Shown: positions 48,266 through 61,994, counted from the stretch's first letter. The stretch is DNA of 64,000 nt from Silene conica (GCA_029255685.2 CM055315.2:32679501-32743500); one strand, 5' to 3'. Program-made: numbers and translations. Notes: a model not told the origin generated them from the letters alone.

Positions 48266-48830
48266 CGTGTGCAGACCGTCTGGGAAGCAACTTTGAGTAT
48301 AGTTCTGTTTTGTAAATTATATTTTAGACTACATATATTAATTAATTATCTTTTTCTAAAGTTAATTGTCTTTAGAAATTAAAGTTATATTTAGAGTAAA
48401 TTAACAAAAACTATCTTTAATATACCACTTTTCAAAATTAACTCCCTTATGAAAACTTTTTAATTTTTACCCCTAAAACATGTACTCTGATCAAAATTTG
48501 CACCCAAATTGACGCACAAGAGTATATTCCGTGAAAAATCGAATACTCTTAATTTAATTGTATTTTTTTGGACGAATTTGCCCTTATGCTCTCTTATTTT
48601 AGTCTCGTTCATCTTCCTACATTCATCTTCATACATTCATACATTCATCTCCATACATCCTTCATCTTCATACATTCATTTTCATACCTTCATACATTCA
48701 TACATCCATACATTCATCTTCATACAATCATTTTCATACCTTCATACATTCATACATCCGCTCGCTCCCACGGGTAGAATAATGCCGCAACCAAGTTACT
48801 CCTATGAAATTAGAATTCCAAACACACAAA

Positions 48831-51602
48831 TGTAATACCCGTAAAATCCGTCAATAAAATAAAATGAGAAATTTATTGATTAAACAAGTATCGCTTAATA
48901 GAGACACGTAGTCGCATGCATCGTTTTCCGTAACATAATCATTGACCAATGCATGTCTAGACATGTGGACCAATGCATGCCTAGACATGTGGCTTGTGCT
49001 TGGAGAGAACATTTGGTTTATGCAATAAGACACTTGGCATGCATGAGAAGTCCACTTTCCCTCTTTGTCTCCCCCTTTCCCACGCCACTTTCAACCTCCC
49101 ACCAGATTTCATTCTTCATTTTTTTTCCCCACACAAACACACACAAACAACAAAAAAAATATATAGAGAGAAGGAGAGGAAAACGTGAGGGAGAAGAAGA
49201 AAGAACAAGAGGAGATCTTGCCTAGCATTAAGTAAGCTTACATTTCCCTTCAAATATGATTTTATAACTTTTTAACATGCATTCACATATCACCTAACAT
49301 CTAAATTTGAACTTATGAATCTACAACCATGCATGCAAAGGATTGAACATAGTAAAAACCGTTATTTTGTCAAAAACGTAGCATGCATGTAGTAGATCTG
49401 AAATCACATGTTAAAATGAGTATTTTCATAAAATAAAATTTTTTAACTTTCCTTAAGTTGTTATAAAAACACTCACCAAAGAATAGGACGATTTCATGCA
49501 CCATCTGTAAATGAAAAATCAAATACTACAGCATGTTTTCTGTCTAGTCAAAACAGTAGATCTCACTTAATGAGTCATAAAACCATATCTACAAGATGAA
49601 TCAGTATCTAAGCTTTTAGTATGTTAAACTAATATGAATGTAGATAATAGTGGGACTTGGAATCAACTCGTTTCGATTTGTTAAAAAGGATTTATGATGT
49701 AAAACATTTTATGACTCAGTTTCTGACCACTGTTATTAAAACGAGATTTTAGATCTGATAAACCTATTTTTGAGATAACATGCATGGGTAACAATATGTT
49801 ATAGACTCATAAAGGAATCCAATAAAGCTGAACGTGTATAAAAATATGATGTTTTGAATTTATTATGATTTTTACAAGTTTCTGTTGTGTTCTGGAAAAA
49901 TGTTTTAATTAGTCTTACTTGTTAAAAGCTTACATTTCCATAAAAGGGTAATTTAGTCATACATAAAAATATAATCAGTGACCCATCTCTTCACATGTTA
50001 AATTTTAATGAATGTAAAGTGTAGTAGGCTTTCGTTTCGATGAGTTTCGATATGTTAAGAGTATTTACCACCACGTAACTTTTTAAGACTTATCTTCGGA
50101 CCAACTTTGGTAGACTGTAACTTTGGGACCCCTTACACACGTGTTTAGACTCTTACCACCGACCCATTAAAGATGGACAACTCACTAAGGAAGCAAACCC
50201 CACTGGTCTCACCTCAAAACGTTTAGTAACGAAGGAGATATGACGATTTAAAGTTTCTGTTTCAAATCTGTAAAAACCGAGAAAGTATAGTTATCGCATA
50301 ATTTACTACAAGTAGCTTAGTAATGGTCGTTCAGATAAGTAACTATTATTTTAAATATTATGTAGAGTCGGGATTCATAGAAGAGGCTCTCTAACCTTTA
50401 ATCGCTCGTAAGGTAAGGGAAACGCTTATCCGTACACTCTTATTAAACCGTTACGATTTGTTACTATCTTGCATGGTAAGACTTTTGGTTATATTGAAAT
50501 ATTTATATTGGTTGAATTCATTTTACAAAATTATTATGGATAAAGATTTGTTTGTTTTGATCTTTTGAAACGGGATTGTGTTTAATATGGAAAGAAGTGG
50601 TTTAAAAGTTTTGGGAACCAAAACCGTTTTGCTTTTCTACAAGCTTATGATGAGTTATCAAATTTGAAGGAAATATCTTGGTTATTTGGAAATGGATTCT
50701 CATGTTGGTTTGAAACGGTTTTGGTAGAGGGGTAGGTTGTTCCATAATAAGGGACTTCCTATACAGAGCTTTTGATGGGGGTTAGTTGATCGAGACCCCG
50801 TCCTCTTATCTTCCTCTTTGGGGTTGGGCCTTAGAGGGGTGTGCACACTCGGGATTCTAGGACAGTTTAGTACATGGTTTGGTGAACCTCGTCTTATCCG
50901 GTTTAGGGCGAGTGGATCCTCTTCATACGGCCTCTATCCAAATATATACCGACGTTGGAAATTGGTGGAAAGAAATGTTTTCTTTGGTTTGAAATTATCT
51001 TAAAAGGTTGGATATGGATTGGAATCTTTTGGAACACTTATGTTGTTCTTAATCATTTTAAATTATTTATTTCCCTTCAATTAACAGTGGCTATTTTGAT
51101 ACTCTGTTTTAAATGTTTCGAAACACTTTTGTTACACATTATTGAAAAATGTCTTTTAAGTTATGATTTTATATTCCGTTTATTCTTTATTCGGATGGTT
51201 TACCTTACTCAACATTATTGTTGACCTTTTTATTTGTATTTGTTTTGTCCTTGATTGGACCTGCGGTGATCACAAATTATGTGAGCAGATCGTGTGACAG
51301 GTACTCATGGGAATTAGTCGTGGGATGCACAGGAGAGCGCGCTTAATAGTTTCATTCAAAAACAAATGCTTAAAGACTTCATCTTTCTTTTAGATCGTTG
51401 AACTTATTTTCGCTTCCGCAAACTTTAAATTTGGTTGTAATCGTATTTTATCCTTTGGATTTTAATTTTGCATTAGACAACTTCCTATTTTATTTCATGG
51501 TTAGGTACTACTACCACATTTGGTTTAATTGTGACACACCCATTATCCGAATTTTATTTGAAAACCCTACTTACTAATGGATAGGATGATGGGGGTGTTA
51601 AA
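48831..51602 (+). repeat. Gypsy B left LTR
   Basis: About 2.77 kb. Followed directly by the primer site. Contains a block near 50680-50780 that the right LTR lacks, and a leader-like segment with CACACAAACACACACAAACA near 49130. No gene is inferred from its short frames. Confidence 0.9.
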
Positions 51603-51605
51603 AAG

Positions 51606-51617
51606 TGGTATCAGAGC
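51606..51617 (+). other. Gypsy B primer-binding site (tRNA-iMet)
   Basis: TGGTATCAGAGC just after the left LTR, matching the initiator methionine tRNA 3' end and setting the element's orientation as plus. Confidence 0.85.
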
Positions 51618-54600
51618 GGGTTTCCTTCTTGGATAGGTGATTAGATCTTCATATCTCTTCACCGCCCGTACATTGACCGACCATAACAAATATTTGCAAA
51701 AGTTTTCAAAAAAAAATAAAAATTAAATGACGCCGGTGAGTTGAGTGTGGGATTTATATGGGATGTGTATTGCTATATGTGAATTGTTGGAATAGAATTG
51801 GATATTTGAGCACTGTGAATTGAAAGGGGTACGGAATGGAATGCAATAAAGTATGTTAATATGATGCGAAATGCAATTGATTAATTTTTCATATATTATG
51901 GTGCTATAGAATCGAAGTTTAATTGTGATGATATATGAGACACGTACCTTATTGAATTCGTTGTGATTCATACATGTGATTTTATAACATGAGTTATTTT
52001 GTAACAATCATCACTACTGGTAATCTATTGAATGACATATATTTTGGTTATATTTGAAGGTAAAGCGTAACGACTATAATTATTTGACGTTGTAGTCTCG
52101 CCACTTGGGTTACCGCTGAATTTAAGAATGGTGTTACCAATGATACCAGTAGGAAAAATAGAGAACTTAGAGGATTTTGTATGAATGAATTAACCTATTT
52201 ATGGTTGCCGATTTAGAGATCCCAAATATAGTGAATTTTAGAAATGAAAGTTGCGTATTGAATTGAGTATTGAACTTGTGAATATGGAAAACTAGAGACG
52301 TTACAAAGAGTTAGTCATGTGCATAAAAGTTGCGGAATAATAATCTAGCTACTTAGGTGAGGTATCAATGAATTCATAATGTTATTATGGTGATAAGAAA
52401 AGTATTGGGATTTATAAATGGATAACTTTTCTTGGAAGGTTATGACACAAATGATTCGTTCAACTTGGAGGGTTATTAAGAACTATTTGGAAAATAAATA
52501 AATAAATAAGGGATTAACTTTTATGCTATGATGTTTGATGATGAGGATGATGTTATGTGGGGATGAGTGGTATAGATAGCATGAGTAGAAACTATTTACT
52601 GAAAGGTATAAAAGAAAGGAATTAAGGTACTAGGACTTGATCAATTGGAGTGATAGTTACGAATATGAATATTATAGGTGATCATTATGGTGCGAGTTAG
52701 TGCAAGGATATTAAGGTGTAATTTTATCATATTGACTCTGCTTAATGCATTGAGGGATCAGATATTTATGATGTAGGTATGAATGCGTTATCGGGATGTA
52801 AATTTATATATATAAGTTATCAATGCATTTTGTGGAGAACTGCATAGATATGGCATACACTTCTTTTGCATTAGTTATGACAAAGAGATTACACAAGTAC
52901 GACATTGGTAATTTTGGTGGCAACGAGACTTTGAGGAAATGAAAAGCTTAGACCAAACAGTAGTGATTCTTACTTGATGAAATTAGTTGAGGTAATTAGT
53001 ATCAAGGACTAGATTTGAACATTAGTATATGAGCGGAAAGGTCAATAAACCTTTAGGAGGAGTAGCGCATTTGACCTAGAGTGATGTAAATGAATTTTAT
53101 TGGGGATACATTAAGGAACTAGTTAACCTATGATAATATGGTAATTGCTCCTTGAATTTTATTTGAGATTTGTAATATATAAGGAATATTTAAGGCTTAG
53201 ATGAGTGATGCACATAATGGTTTAATGGTAATTAATAAGAATGAGCTATTTGTCTGGCTAAGAGAAATTGTATTGTTATACCTGTTTAAGAGACTTATTT
53301 ATACCTTATAGGCACATTGGTGAGAAAGATAGTTGTTCACGTGCTTAAGCTAGTTACCAGTCACACTATAAATAAGACGAGTTGTTTTGGATGTGTAAGT
53401 AGCATGTGGAATGACAAGAGATTATGGATGAAAAGTACGGTAGGTAATCAGAAGGACAGAGGTGGATAATCTCGGTAATTTGAGCTTACGGATTATGAAC
53501 ATGATACCTGTGAGGTATATAGTCTAGTGCGCTATAAAGAGATGCTAAGTGATTCTGATAAAAGCATGAGCGATAATGTACCACACTAGAGGGCGTAAGA
53601 GAAGATGATGATCCAGAGGAAGAGGGTGATCTAGATGTGGATTTCGAATGAAATATTTAATGGTGATAATTATGAGGATTTCTGCAATATATCTAAGTGC
53701 AGTTTCGTTATTAGTAATATGTTAGGTAAACGAAATCATGGTCATTTATAATTACATTATATAAGAACAATAGTGTTGCCAATTATTAGTCCACAAATTA
53801 TTATGCTAGATAGATACTTACATTTGCAATTTTGACCTATGGATCATAAATATGATATGGGAATGACAGAACTATTTCAAGTGAATACGATGGTGAGAGT
53901 GATTGTTTAAGATCTCAATTGTGTGAATAATAGTATGAGATGTTATTCATGGGGATGTTATCCTGGCGTTTATGTAGGTGTGGAATAGCAATGCCACAAG
54001 TAGTAAATGCGTGGTAAGAATACTAGTTATTAGAAATACAATAGACAATAGGATAGTAGTCGTCAACTGAGTGTTATGATCATGCATAGTAAGAAGGATA
54101 ACGATGTGATCTTAGAAATTAAGAAACTAGATTACCAATAAACTTGAAGGAATTATAGGTAGAGTATTGGACAAGGCTGTATGGATTTATTATAAAGTCA
54201 TGTGATTATGATCAATTGTGGACATATAATGTAATACTGAAGAAGACTTAGAGGACTATAAGATTGGTATATATTGATTTCACAAAGGATCAAGTGAAAT
54301 TAATATATTTGATGAAGTTAAGATATGATCTTGGAATACATAGTTTTGGTTGCAACTAATGGACATGACCAAGGAAAGTACATGGTGAATAAAACGGAAG
54401 ATTGACTTAGTATGATATGAATTGAGCTTATTGAGGAATACTTATTATTTGAGGTAAAGTTATAAGAATTTCGGAAACTTTTATCGTAAATATTGAATAT
54501 ATACTTGTGGTATGTGGGATATAAGATAATAATGTTTAAATAATTTATGCTCGGAAGACTTAGTACCGGTAAGAGTGAGTTTGTGGAAAAAGTTTAATGG

Positions 54601-55379
54601 CTAATTAGAGATTTAATGTCGATGGAAAATGCTAAATTTATCAGATTATGTATTGGTTTTAATAGGTATTAAGAGGTTTGACATATGTAATGGATTCATG
54701 GTTAAGAGATGGAGAAATGAATTTTGAAGTTTTCAAATAAGTATCGACTATGGTTGCTAAATTGAATTACTGATGAGAGACACAAAATGTTATGAGATTT
54801 TGGGAGTGATAGTACGACGGTGTAATATGAGAATTAAGTAAAGGGTGACTACAATTTCACGCATATGCGGATTTAGTGACATACCGGCATACCGAAGTAG
54901 TTAATAGTTTAAGATTATTTGACTATTTGAGGATAAATTTATTCCGACTTGAGGTAATAGAGAAAAATTTAAGATTTTGGCTTTAAGGAGTTGCTAGCAA
55001 CACAATTGGTTGACGGATACTAATGAACACGTGTTAAGGGTTTCATGATAGATGAAAAAGATGAAGGTAGAAGATATAGTTGCCTAAAGAGAAACATCGA
55101 GCGCTCGCACGTAACTTATGAATGAATAATGACCGATTATTTAATAACAGGTGAAATAAAAAGTGTTGTGGAGAGTATAACCCATTACGAGGGTAATACA
55201 ATTTTGTTTGAAGGGAAATAAGTTGAGCCTGAAATATATAGGTTTGTATGGGACTTGGAACGAATTAGAGAGGTAGCACTAGAGCTCGACAATTCACTAA
55301 CTTATGAGGAGCGGCCTGTTAAGATCTTGGATAGTAAAGTTCAAAAGACCCGCATTGGAGAGACCCGTATAATCAAGGT
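51618..55379 (+). mobile_element. Decayed interior of Gypsy B
   Basis: About 3.8 kb with no open frame of note. It is AT-rich, with GATRATGATG-rich stretches typical of mutated coding sequence. No second inserted element was seen before the solo LTR at 55385. Confidence 0.6.
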
Positions 55380-55384
55380 GCTAT

Positions 55385-58227
55385 TGTAAAACCCCTCGCG
55401 AAAGCGGAAATATAAACATACAAAAGTACTAAAAATGCAGCGGAATTAAAACTTTTTAAAAGATAAACAACATGCGAGAAGTCTTAAACTGAAATAGAAA
55501 CTGAAATAGATAAGTAACAGTTCTAAGTACTGAAATAAAATATATACACAGCCTGGGATGGAACACCCCTACAGGCACCAAAACATAAAGTATCAAACTA
55601 CGAGTCCAGCTAAACGATATAAGGGTAAGTCATGATGAAAGGATCATCGCTCGCTAGCTCTCATGAACCCATCTCCAACCTGCATGTACCTACATACATG
55701 AAAACATGTACGCCACAATCAGTGGGGGAGTGACTAGAGTTCTCCTAGCCACCTTTTGTGACAACACGTAACACATAAAACAATACAGAATACTCCAACA
55801 TATAACAGCATGTGAAACATAAACATCTCATCATCTGATCTCTTACTATCATGCGATTACAATGCACGGCTCTCAACCAACTTCATAAACCGTTAGGAAG
55901 GAGAGCCGGTCTCCCTACTGGTTACCCAGTCGGGGGGTCTTTCAATCCAACTATTTATGAAACCGAACTAAGAGTCATCCAATGCCTTGGATGATTTAAC
56001 CACAAATCAAATAAACACCAATAACTCATCATGCATATCTGACACTGTACCATCATCAAGGCAAGCAGATAAAACATCCATAACACTAACAACGGGTCCA
56101 GAGGTGAACTTAACACATATCCCATTACTACACTATGTCGGGTCCAGAGGTGAACTTAACACATATCCCAACATACAATACAAGTAAAGGGTCCAGAGGT
56201 GAACTTAACACATATCCCTAAACTTACGATCATGAAAAGGGTCCATAGGTGAACTTAACACATATCCCTAATCATCCAAAAGAAACGGGTCCAGAGGTGA
56301 GCTTAACACATATCCCGATGCTACACACAAGTATTGGGTCCAGAGGTGAGCTTAACACATATCCCAATACACAGCTACCGCACAACGGGTCCAGAGGTGA
56401 GCTTAACACATATCCCGTGTACGTCAACCGATCACGTGTCAGGTCCAGAGGTGAGCTTAACACATATCCTGACACGCCCAAGCAAAACACGTAACGGGTC
56501 CAGAGGTGAGCGTAACACATATCCCGTCACGCGACATATAAACACGTAGTGGGTCAAGAGGTGAGCTTAACACATATCCCACCACGCGACAACCAATGTA
56601 TCCACTAACATCCAAAGGTAGAAACTAACCTATAGTTCTAACTTCTTAAACCTCTAACCAACACCTAATTGATCCCGGGAACTAAGACGAGGGAGAGCCG
56701 GTTTCCCTTTCGGTTACCCGACCGGGGGGTCTCTATCCTCACTCCATTCCCGAACCCAATATAGTGTTGCCCGTACACCGGGGCCTCAAATACATGTCAC
56801 GGGTATACAAAACGAATTTCAATTAAAACCGATCAACCGTTTAAAAGTTACGATCAAAAAAACATAAAACAGCCTTCAGGGATTCCCAGCCGGTCGGCAG
56901 GCAGCCGGTCGGCCGGCTGGCAATCCCCTCAGCCTATGCCCTTTTCAAAACAATGAAACATCACAAAGGACTCCCAGCCGGTCGGCAGGCAGCCGGTCGG
57001 CCGGCTGGGACTCCATTTCCCTAGCCTTCTCTATTTCGCAAACCAACCCATATGCACTCCCAGCCGGCTGGCAGGCGGCCGGTCTGCCGGCTGGGCTCCC
57101 TTTCTTCCTAAGTTCTCGCAAAGCAAACACCATACAAATGACTACCAGCCGGTCGGCAGGCAGCCGGTCGGCCGGCTGGCAGTTCAAGGCCAACATTCTC
57201 AAAAATTACGAAAACACACAAATGCTCTCCCAGCCGGTCGACCGGCGGCCGGTCGGTCGACCAGCTCAGAGAGCCTGATCGGAATTTTGCAAAATCGCAA
57301 CATGTTGAAAACTTCATAAATCGACCTACAAACTTCAAAATTGCTACACATGATGTTTACCCAACATTACTAATCATCCATTACATCTTATCTAGCAGCA
57401 AACAAGTCCCATAACAATCCTCAAACGAATTTAACAAGTATCCGTCGCATTTTATGAAAAACTGAAAATGAACTTAAGAACACATAACAACATCTTAGAA
57501 CATGAATTCTTCACATATTAAACATCCTAAACATGTTACTATGTCCTTTGAACAATGAACATCAATAAAATCAGAAGCTAACACAAGAATCACAACAAGA
57601 GTGCTAATATACACATAAAGGCCGAGTTTCTCATTATCGTCACCTTTATAGCGTTTAAGCTCCAATCTCTTCTTCAATCTTGCCACCAACTTCCTTAGGA
57701 TCCTCTAAGTCTTCTCCTACAACAAAGAAAACGGGTTTAAGGATTGAAAAACGGAGTTTATGCAAAACAGCCCCATTTTCGAAATCGACGAAACACAAAA
57801 TGAAAGTGATGGATGGCTTGGAAATTATTAAATGAGGATTCCGAAAATGATATTTTTACCTTCAATCGGAGAACGGATGATGAAGAAAAGATCCAAAGAA
57901 GGAGAAATAAAATGGAGGTTTGGGAGAGTTTTGTGTTACTGTAAAAAGAGTTCTTGAGCAAAAAGAAATGTCGACATAAGGTTTATGAAGGGTACAAGTG
58001 AGTTGTCCTTTCCGTATTAAAAGAACGGGTTAGGATATTAGAACGGATATTTAAGTCGGGAACTTAACCTTACCAAGTTTGTATTCGTCTTAAGGGCTTG
58101 AGGTTCTTAAGACGGATCTTACTAATTAAATTAAAATCTTTCACAATAAATTATTAAAGTATTATTTTATTACTTAAAATAATTTAAAACGCTTAAATTA
58201 GATTTTACGAAAATACGGGCTGTTACA
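55385..58227 (-). repeat. Solo LTR of the Gypsy Y family inside Gypsy B
   Basis: 2,843 bp, TGTAAAACCCC...GGCTGTTACA, flanked by a perfect 5-bp TSD GCTAT (55380-55384 and 58228-58232). It shares the whole module order of the Gypsy Y LTR: hairpin array (56087-56588), five CCGG palindromes (56885-57267) and the AAAGGTGACGATAATGAG motif (57620-57647, minus). It is clearly diverged from the Gypsy Y LTRs. No interior is present, so the full element was lost by LTR-LTR recombination. It sits within the chromodomain remnant of Gypsy B. Confidence 0.9.
56087..56588. repeat. Hairpin array in the solo LTR
   Basis: Same GGGTCCAGAGGTGA...ACACATATCCC units as in Gypsy Y, from 56094 to 56579. Some flanks differ from Gypsy Y in a way that adds pairing: the ninth unit has AACGGG facing CCCGTCACG, where Gypsy Y has CCCATCACG. 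Confidence 0.85.
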
Positions 58228-58489
58228 GCTATGGTCGAACCATAACACCGAGGAGGCCACTTGGGAAGCCGAGGAGGCCATGAAACTTAAATACACATAG
58301 CTTTTCGAGGTAATTACCTAGTTACGAGGACGTAACACTCTTTAAGGGAGGTAGGATGTAATACCTTCAAATGTTTAATCTTCTATTTTCGTTGCATTAT
58401 AAGAGACGGTTATAAATGATATTGTTAGCTTTGCTTGTAGGGGTAGTATTAGAACTTCGAGGACGAAGTTCGTTTTAAGGAGGGTAGAT

Positions 58490-61111
58490 TGTAATACCCG
58501 TAAAATCCGTCAATAAAATAAAATGAGAAATTTATTGATTAAACAAGTATCGCTTAATAGAGACACGTAGTCGCATGCATCGTTTTCCGTGCATCGTTTT
58601 CCGTAACATAATCATTGACCAATGCATGTCTAGACATGTGGACCAATGCATGCCTAGACATGTGGCTTGTGCATGGAGAGAACATTTGGTTTATGCAATA
58701 AGACACTTGGCATGCATGAGAAGTCCACTTTCCCTCTTTGTCTCCCCCTTTCCCACGCCACTTTCAACCTCCCACCAGATTTCATTCTTCATTTTTTTCC
58801 CCACACAAACACACACAAACAACAAAAAAAAATATATAGAGAGAAGGAGAGGAAAACGTGAGGGAGAAGAAGAAAGAACAAGAGGAGATCTTGCCTAGCA
58901 CTAAGTAAGCTTACATTTCCCTTCAAATCTGATTTTATAACTTTTTAACATGCATTCACATCTCACCTAACATCTAAATTTGAACTTATGAATCTACAAC
59001 CATGCATGCAAAGGATTGAACATAGTAAAAACCGTTATTTTGTCAAAAACGTAGCATGCATGTAGTAGATCTGAAATCACATGTTAAAATGAGTATTTTC
59101 ATAAAATAAAAATTTGGAACTTTCCTTAAGTTGTTATAAAAACACTCACCAAAAATTAGGACGATTTCATGCACCATCTGTAAATGAAAAATCAAATACT
59201 ACAGCATGTTTTCTGTCTAGTCAAAACACTAGATCTCACTTAATGAGTCATAAAACCATATCTACAAGATGAATCAGTATCTAAGCTTTTAGTATATTAA
59301 ACAAATATGAATTTAGATAATAGTGGGACTTGGAATCAACTCGTTTCGATTTGTTAAGAAGGATTTATGATGTAAAACATTTTATGACTCAGTTTCTGAC
59401 CACCGTTATTAAAATGAGATTTTAGATCTGATAAACCTATTTTTGAGATAACATGCATTCCTAATAATATGTTATAGACTCATAAAGGAATCCAATAAAG
59501 CTGACCGTGTATAAACATATGGTGTTTTGAATTTATTATGATTTTTACAAGTTTCTGTTGTGTTCTGGAAAAATGTTTTAATTAGTCTTACTTGTTAAAA
59601 GCTTACATTTCCATAAAAGGGTAATTTAGTCATACATAAAAATATAATCAGTGACCCATCTCTTCACATGTTAAATTTTAATGAATGTAAAGTGTATTAG
59701 GCTTTCGTTTCGACGAGTTTCGACATGTTAAGAATATTTACCACCACGTAACTTTTTAAGACTCACCTTCGGACCAACTTTGGTAGACTGTAACTTTGGG
59801 ACCCCTTACACACGTTTTTAGACTCTTACCACTCAGACATTAAAGATGGACAACTCACTAAGGAAGCAAACCCCACTGGTCTCACCTCAAAACGTTTAGT
59901 AACGAAGGAGATATGACGATTTAAAGTTTCTGTTTCAAATCTGTAAAAACCGAGAAAGTATAGTTATCGCATAATTTACTACAAGTAGCTTAGTAATGGT
60001 CGTTCAGATAAGTAACTATTATTTTAAATATTATGTAGAGTCGGGATTCATAGAAGAGGCTCTCTAACCTTTAATCGCTCGTAAGGTAAGGGAAACGCTT
60101 ATCCGTACACTCTTATTAAACCGTTACGATTTGTTACTATCTTGCATGGTAAGACTTTTGGTTATATTGAAATATTTATATTGGTTGAATTCATTTTACA
60201 AAATTATTATGGATAAAGATTTGTTTGTTTTGATCTTTTGAAACGGGATTGTGTTTAATATGGAAAGAAGTGGTTTAAAAGCTTTTGATGGGGGTTAGTT
60301 GATCGAGACCCCGTCCTCTTATCTTCCTCTTTGGGGTTGGGCCTTAGAGGGGTGTGCACACTCGGGATTCTAGGACAGTTTAGTACATGGTTTGGTGAAC
60401 CTCATCTTATCCGGTTTAGGGCGAGTGGATCCTCTTCATACGGCCTCTATCCAAATATATACCGACGTTGGAAATTGGTGGAAAGAAATGTTTTCTTTGG
60501 TTTGAAATTATCTTAAAAGGTTGGATATGGATTGGAATCTTTTGGAACACTTATGTTGTTCTTAATCATTTTAAATTATTTATTTCCCTTCAACAGTGGC
60601 TATTCTGATACTCTGTTTTAAATGTTTCGAAACACTTTTGTTACACATTATTGAAAAATGTCTTTTAAGTGATGATTTTATATTCTGTTTATTCTTTATT
60701 CGGATGGTTTACCTTACTCAACATTATTGTTGACCCTTTTATTTGTATTTGTTTTGTCCTTGATTGGACCTGCGGTGATCACAAATTGTGTGAGCAGATC
60801 GTGTGACAGGTACTCATGGGAATTAGTCGTGGGATGCACAGGAGAGCGCGCTTAATAGTTTCATTCAAAATCAAATGCTTAAAGACTTTATCTTTCTTTT
60901 AGATCGTTGAACTTATTTTCGATTCCGCAAACTTTAAATTTGGTTGTAATCGTATTTTATCCTTTGGATTTTAATTTTGCATTAGACAACTTCCTATTTT
61001 ATTTCATGGTTAGGTACTACTATCACATTTGGTTTAATTGTGACACACCCATTATCCGAATTTTATTTGAAAACCCTACTTACTAATGGATAGGATGATG
61101 GGGGTGTTACA
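58490..61111 (+). repeat. Gypsy B right LTR
   Basis: About 2.62 kb, ending GGGGTGTTACA. It differs from the left LTR by a 14-bp repeat near 58575, a missing block near 60280, and scattered bases. Confidence 0.9.
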
Positions 61112-61167
61112 ACAGATTTCCCCAAATTTTTCCCAAATTAAGTTCATCCTCTTCATCTTCATTTCTA

Positions 61168-61325
61168 ATTAGGGTTTCAAACCCAGAAATTAGAGTTCCA
61201 AACACAAACAATTAGGGTTTCAAACCCAGAAAATAGGGATTAAAAACCAGAAAATTAAGATTAAAACCCAGAAATTAGGAGTTTTCATACCCAGAAATTA
61301 GGGTTTAAACCCAGAAATTAGGTAT
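61168..61325. repeat. Degenerate minisatellite AAACCCAGAAATTAGGG in MULE-1
   Basis: Six to seven imperfect copies of about 20-25 bp, with AACCCAGAAATTAGG as the core. They resemble but are not telomere repeats. A single related stretch (GAAATTAGAATTCCAAACACA) lies at 48807 left of Gypsy B. Confidence 0.75.
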
Positions 61326-61994
61326 TGCTCGTGTTGTCGAACATTCGACATTGTGCGGTAGAGTAGCGCGGAATTGTTGTTGTGTCGAGTGTAATGCTTA
61401 AGATGTACAACCATAAAATAAGGGGAAACGATGAATTAGAGTGTAATGTTGTCTGACATTTTTGTGTAATGTGAGAATATTACAGAAAGCATTAGAGTAT
61501 TTAAGGTATGAGGTCATTTTGTGAAATGCATCCAAGGATTTGGGTTCAGTAATTAAAGAATGTAGCAGGAAGTTTCAGTCGACTTTTCATGTAGTATTGA
61601 GTAGTACTGATAGAATTTGGTGTAAGAAACACCTTTGGCTAAAGGCATTTTCTATGTTTAATATGACTTTCATTCAATAAAAAAATTAACAAATTTAAGT
61701 TATAAACATAACCACGAGAGAGGAAACTTACAGATATGAATATGAATTCGTCACAAATTGAACCAAGAAATTGATTAGGGAGTTTATTTGTAAAAATGGG
61801 GGAGAAGTGAAGATGAAGAGTCAATAATAAAATAAGGGCAAATGGTAAAAAAAATCGTTTTTTTCACCGGATAGTCAGTTTGGGTGCAAATTTTGATCAG
61901 AGCACATGTTTTTGGGGTAAAAAATTAAAAAGTTTTCATAAGGGAGTTAATTTTGAAAAGTGGTATATTGAAGGGAGTGTTTGTTAATTTACTC

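Larger units (their letters stand above)
48831..61111 (+). mobile_element. Gypsy B: old chromovirus fossil inside MULE-1
   Basis: LTRs at 48831-51602 and 58490-61111 (TGTAATACCC...GGTGTTACA type). A tRNA-iMet primer site TGGTATCAGAGC (51606-51617) follows the left LTR and a purine tract AAGGAGGGTAGAT precedes the right one. Flanking pentamers ACAAA and ACAGA are an imperfect TSD. The interior (51603-58489, minus the solo LTR) is broken throughout with no long frame. A chromodomain-like remnant next to the 3' LTR, split by the solo LTR, points to a Tekay-like chromovirus. LTRs are similar but carry several indels and many substitutions, so it is much older than Gypsy Y. Confidence 0.85.
48394..61994. 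mobile_element. MULE-1: non-autonomous Mutator-like element, split by Gypsy B
   Basis: Long terminal inverted repeats of about 180 bp start GAGTAAATTAACAAA at both ends (48394 rightward; 61994 leftward) and share a GATCAAAATTTGCACCCAAA word. A perfect 9-bp TSD TTATATTTA flanks them (48385-48393 and 61995-62003), the Mutator hallmark. Without the 12.3-kb Gypsy it is about 1.3 kb. The interior has CATTCATCTTCATA-type simple repeats on the left (48612-48760) and AAACCCAGAAATTAGGG-type repeats on the right (61168-61325). No transposase was seen. Confidence 0.9.

Noticed and set aside
48953-49225. 90-codon frame repeated at 58575-58898
   Set aside because: It is repeated because it lies in both LTRs of Gypsy B; no recognised domain.
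61168-61325. Interstitial telomere repeats
   Set aside because: Units are AAACCCAGAAATTAGGG-like, 20-25 bp, not the 7-bp plant telomere repeat.
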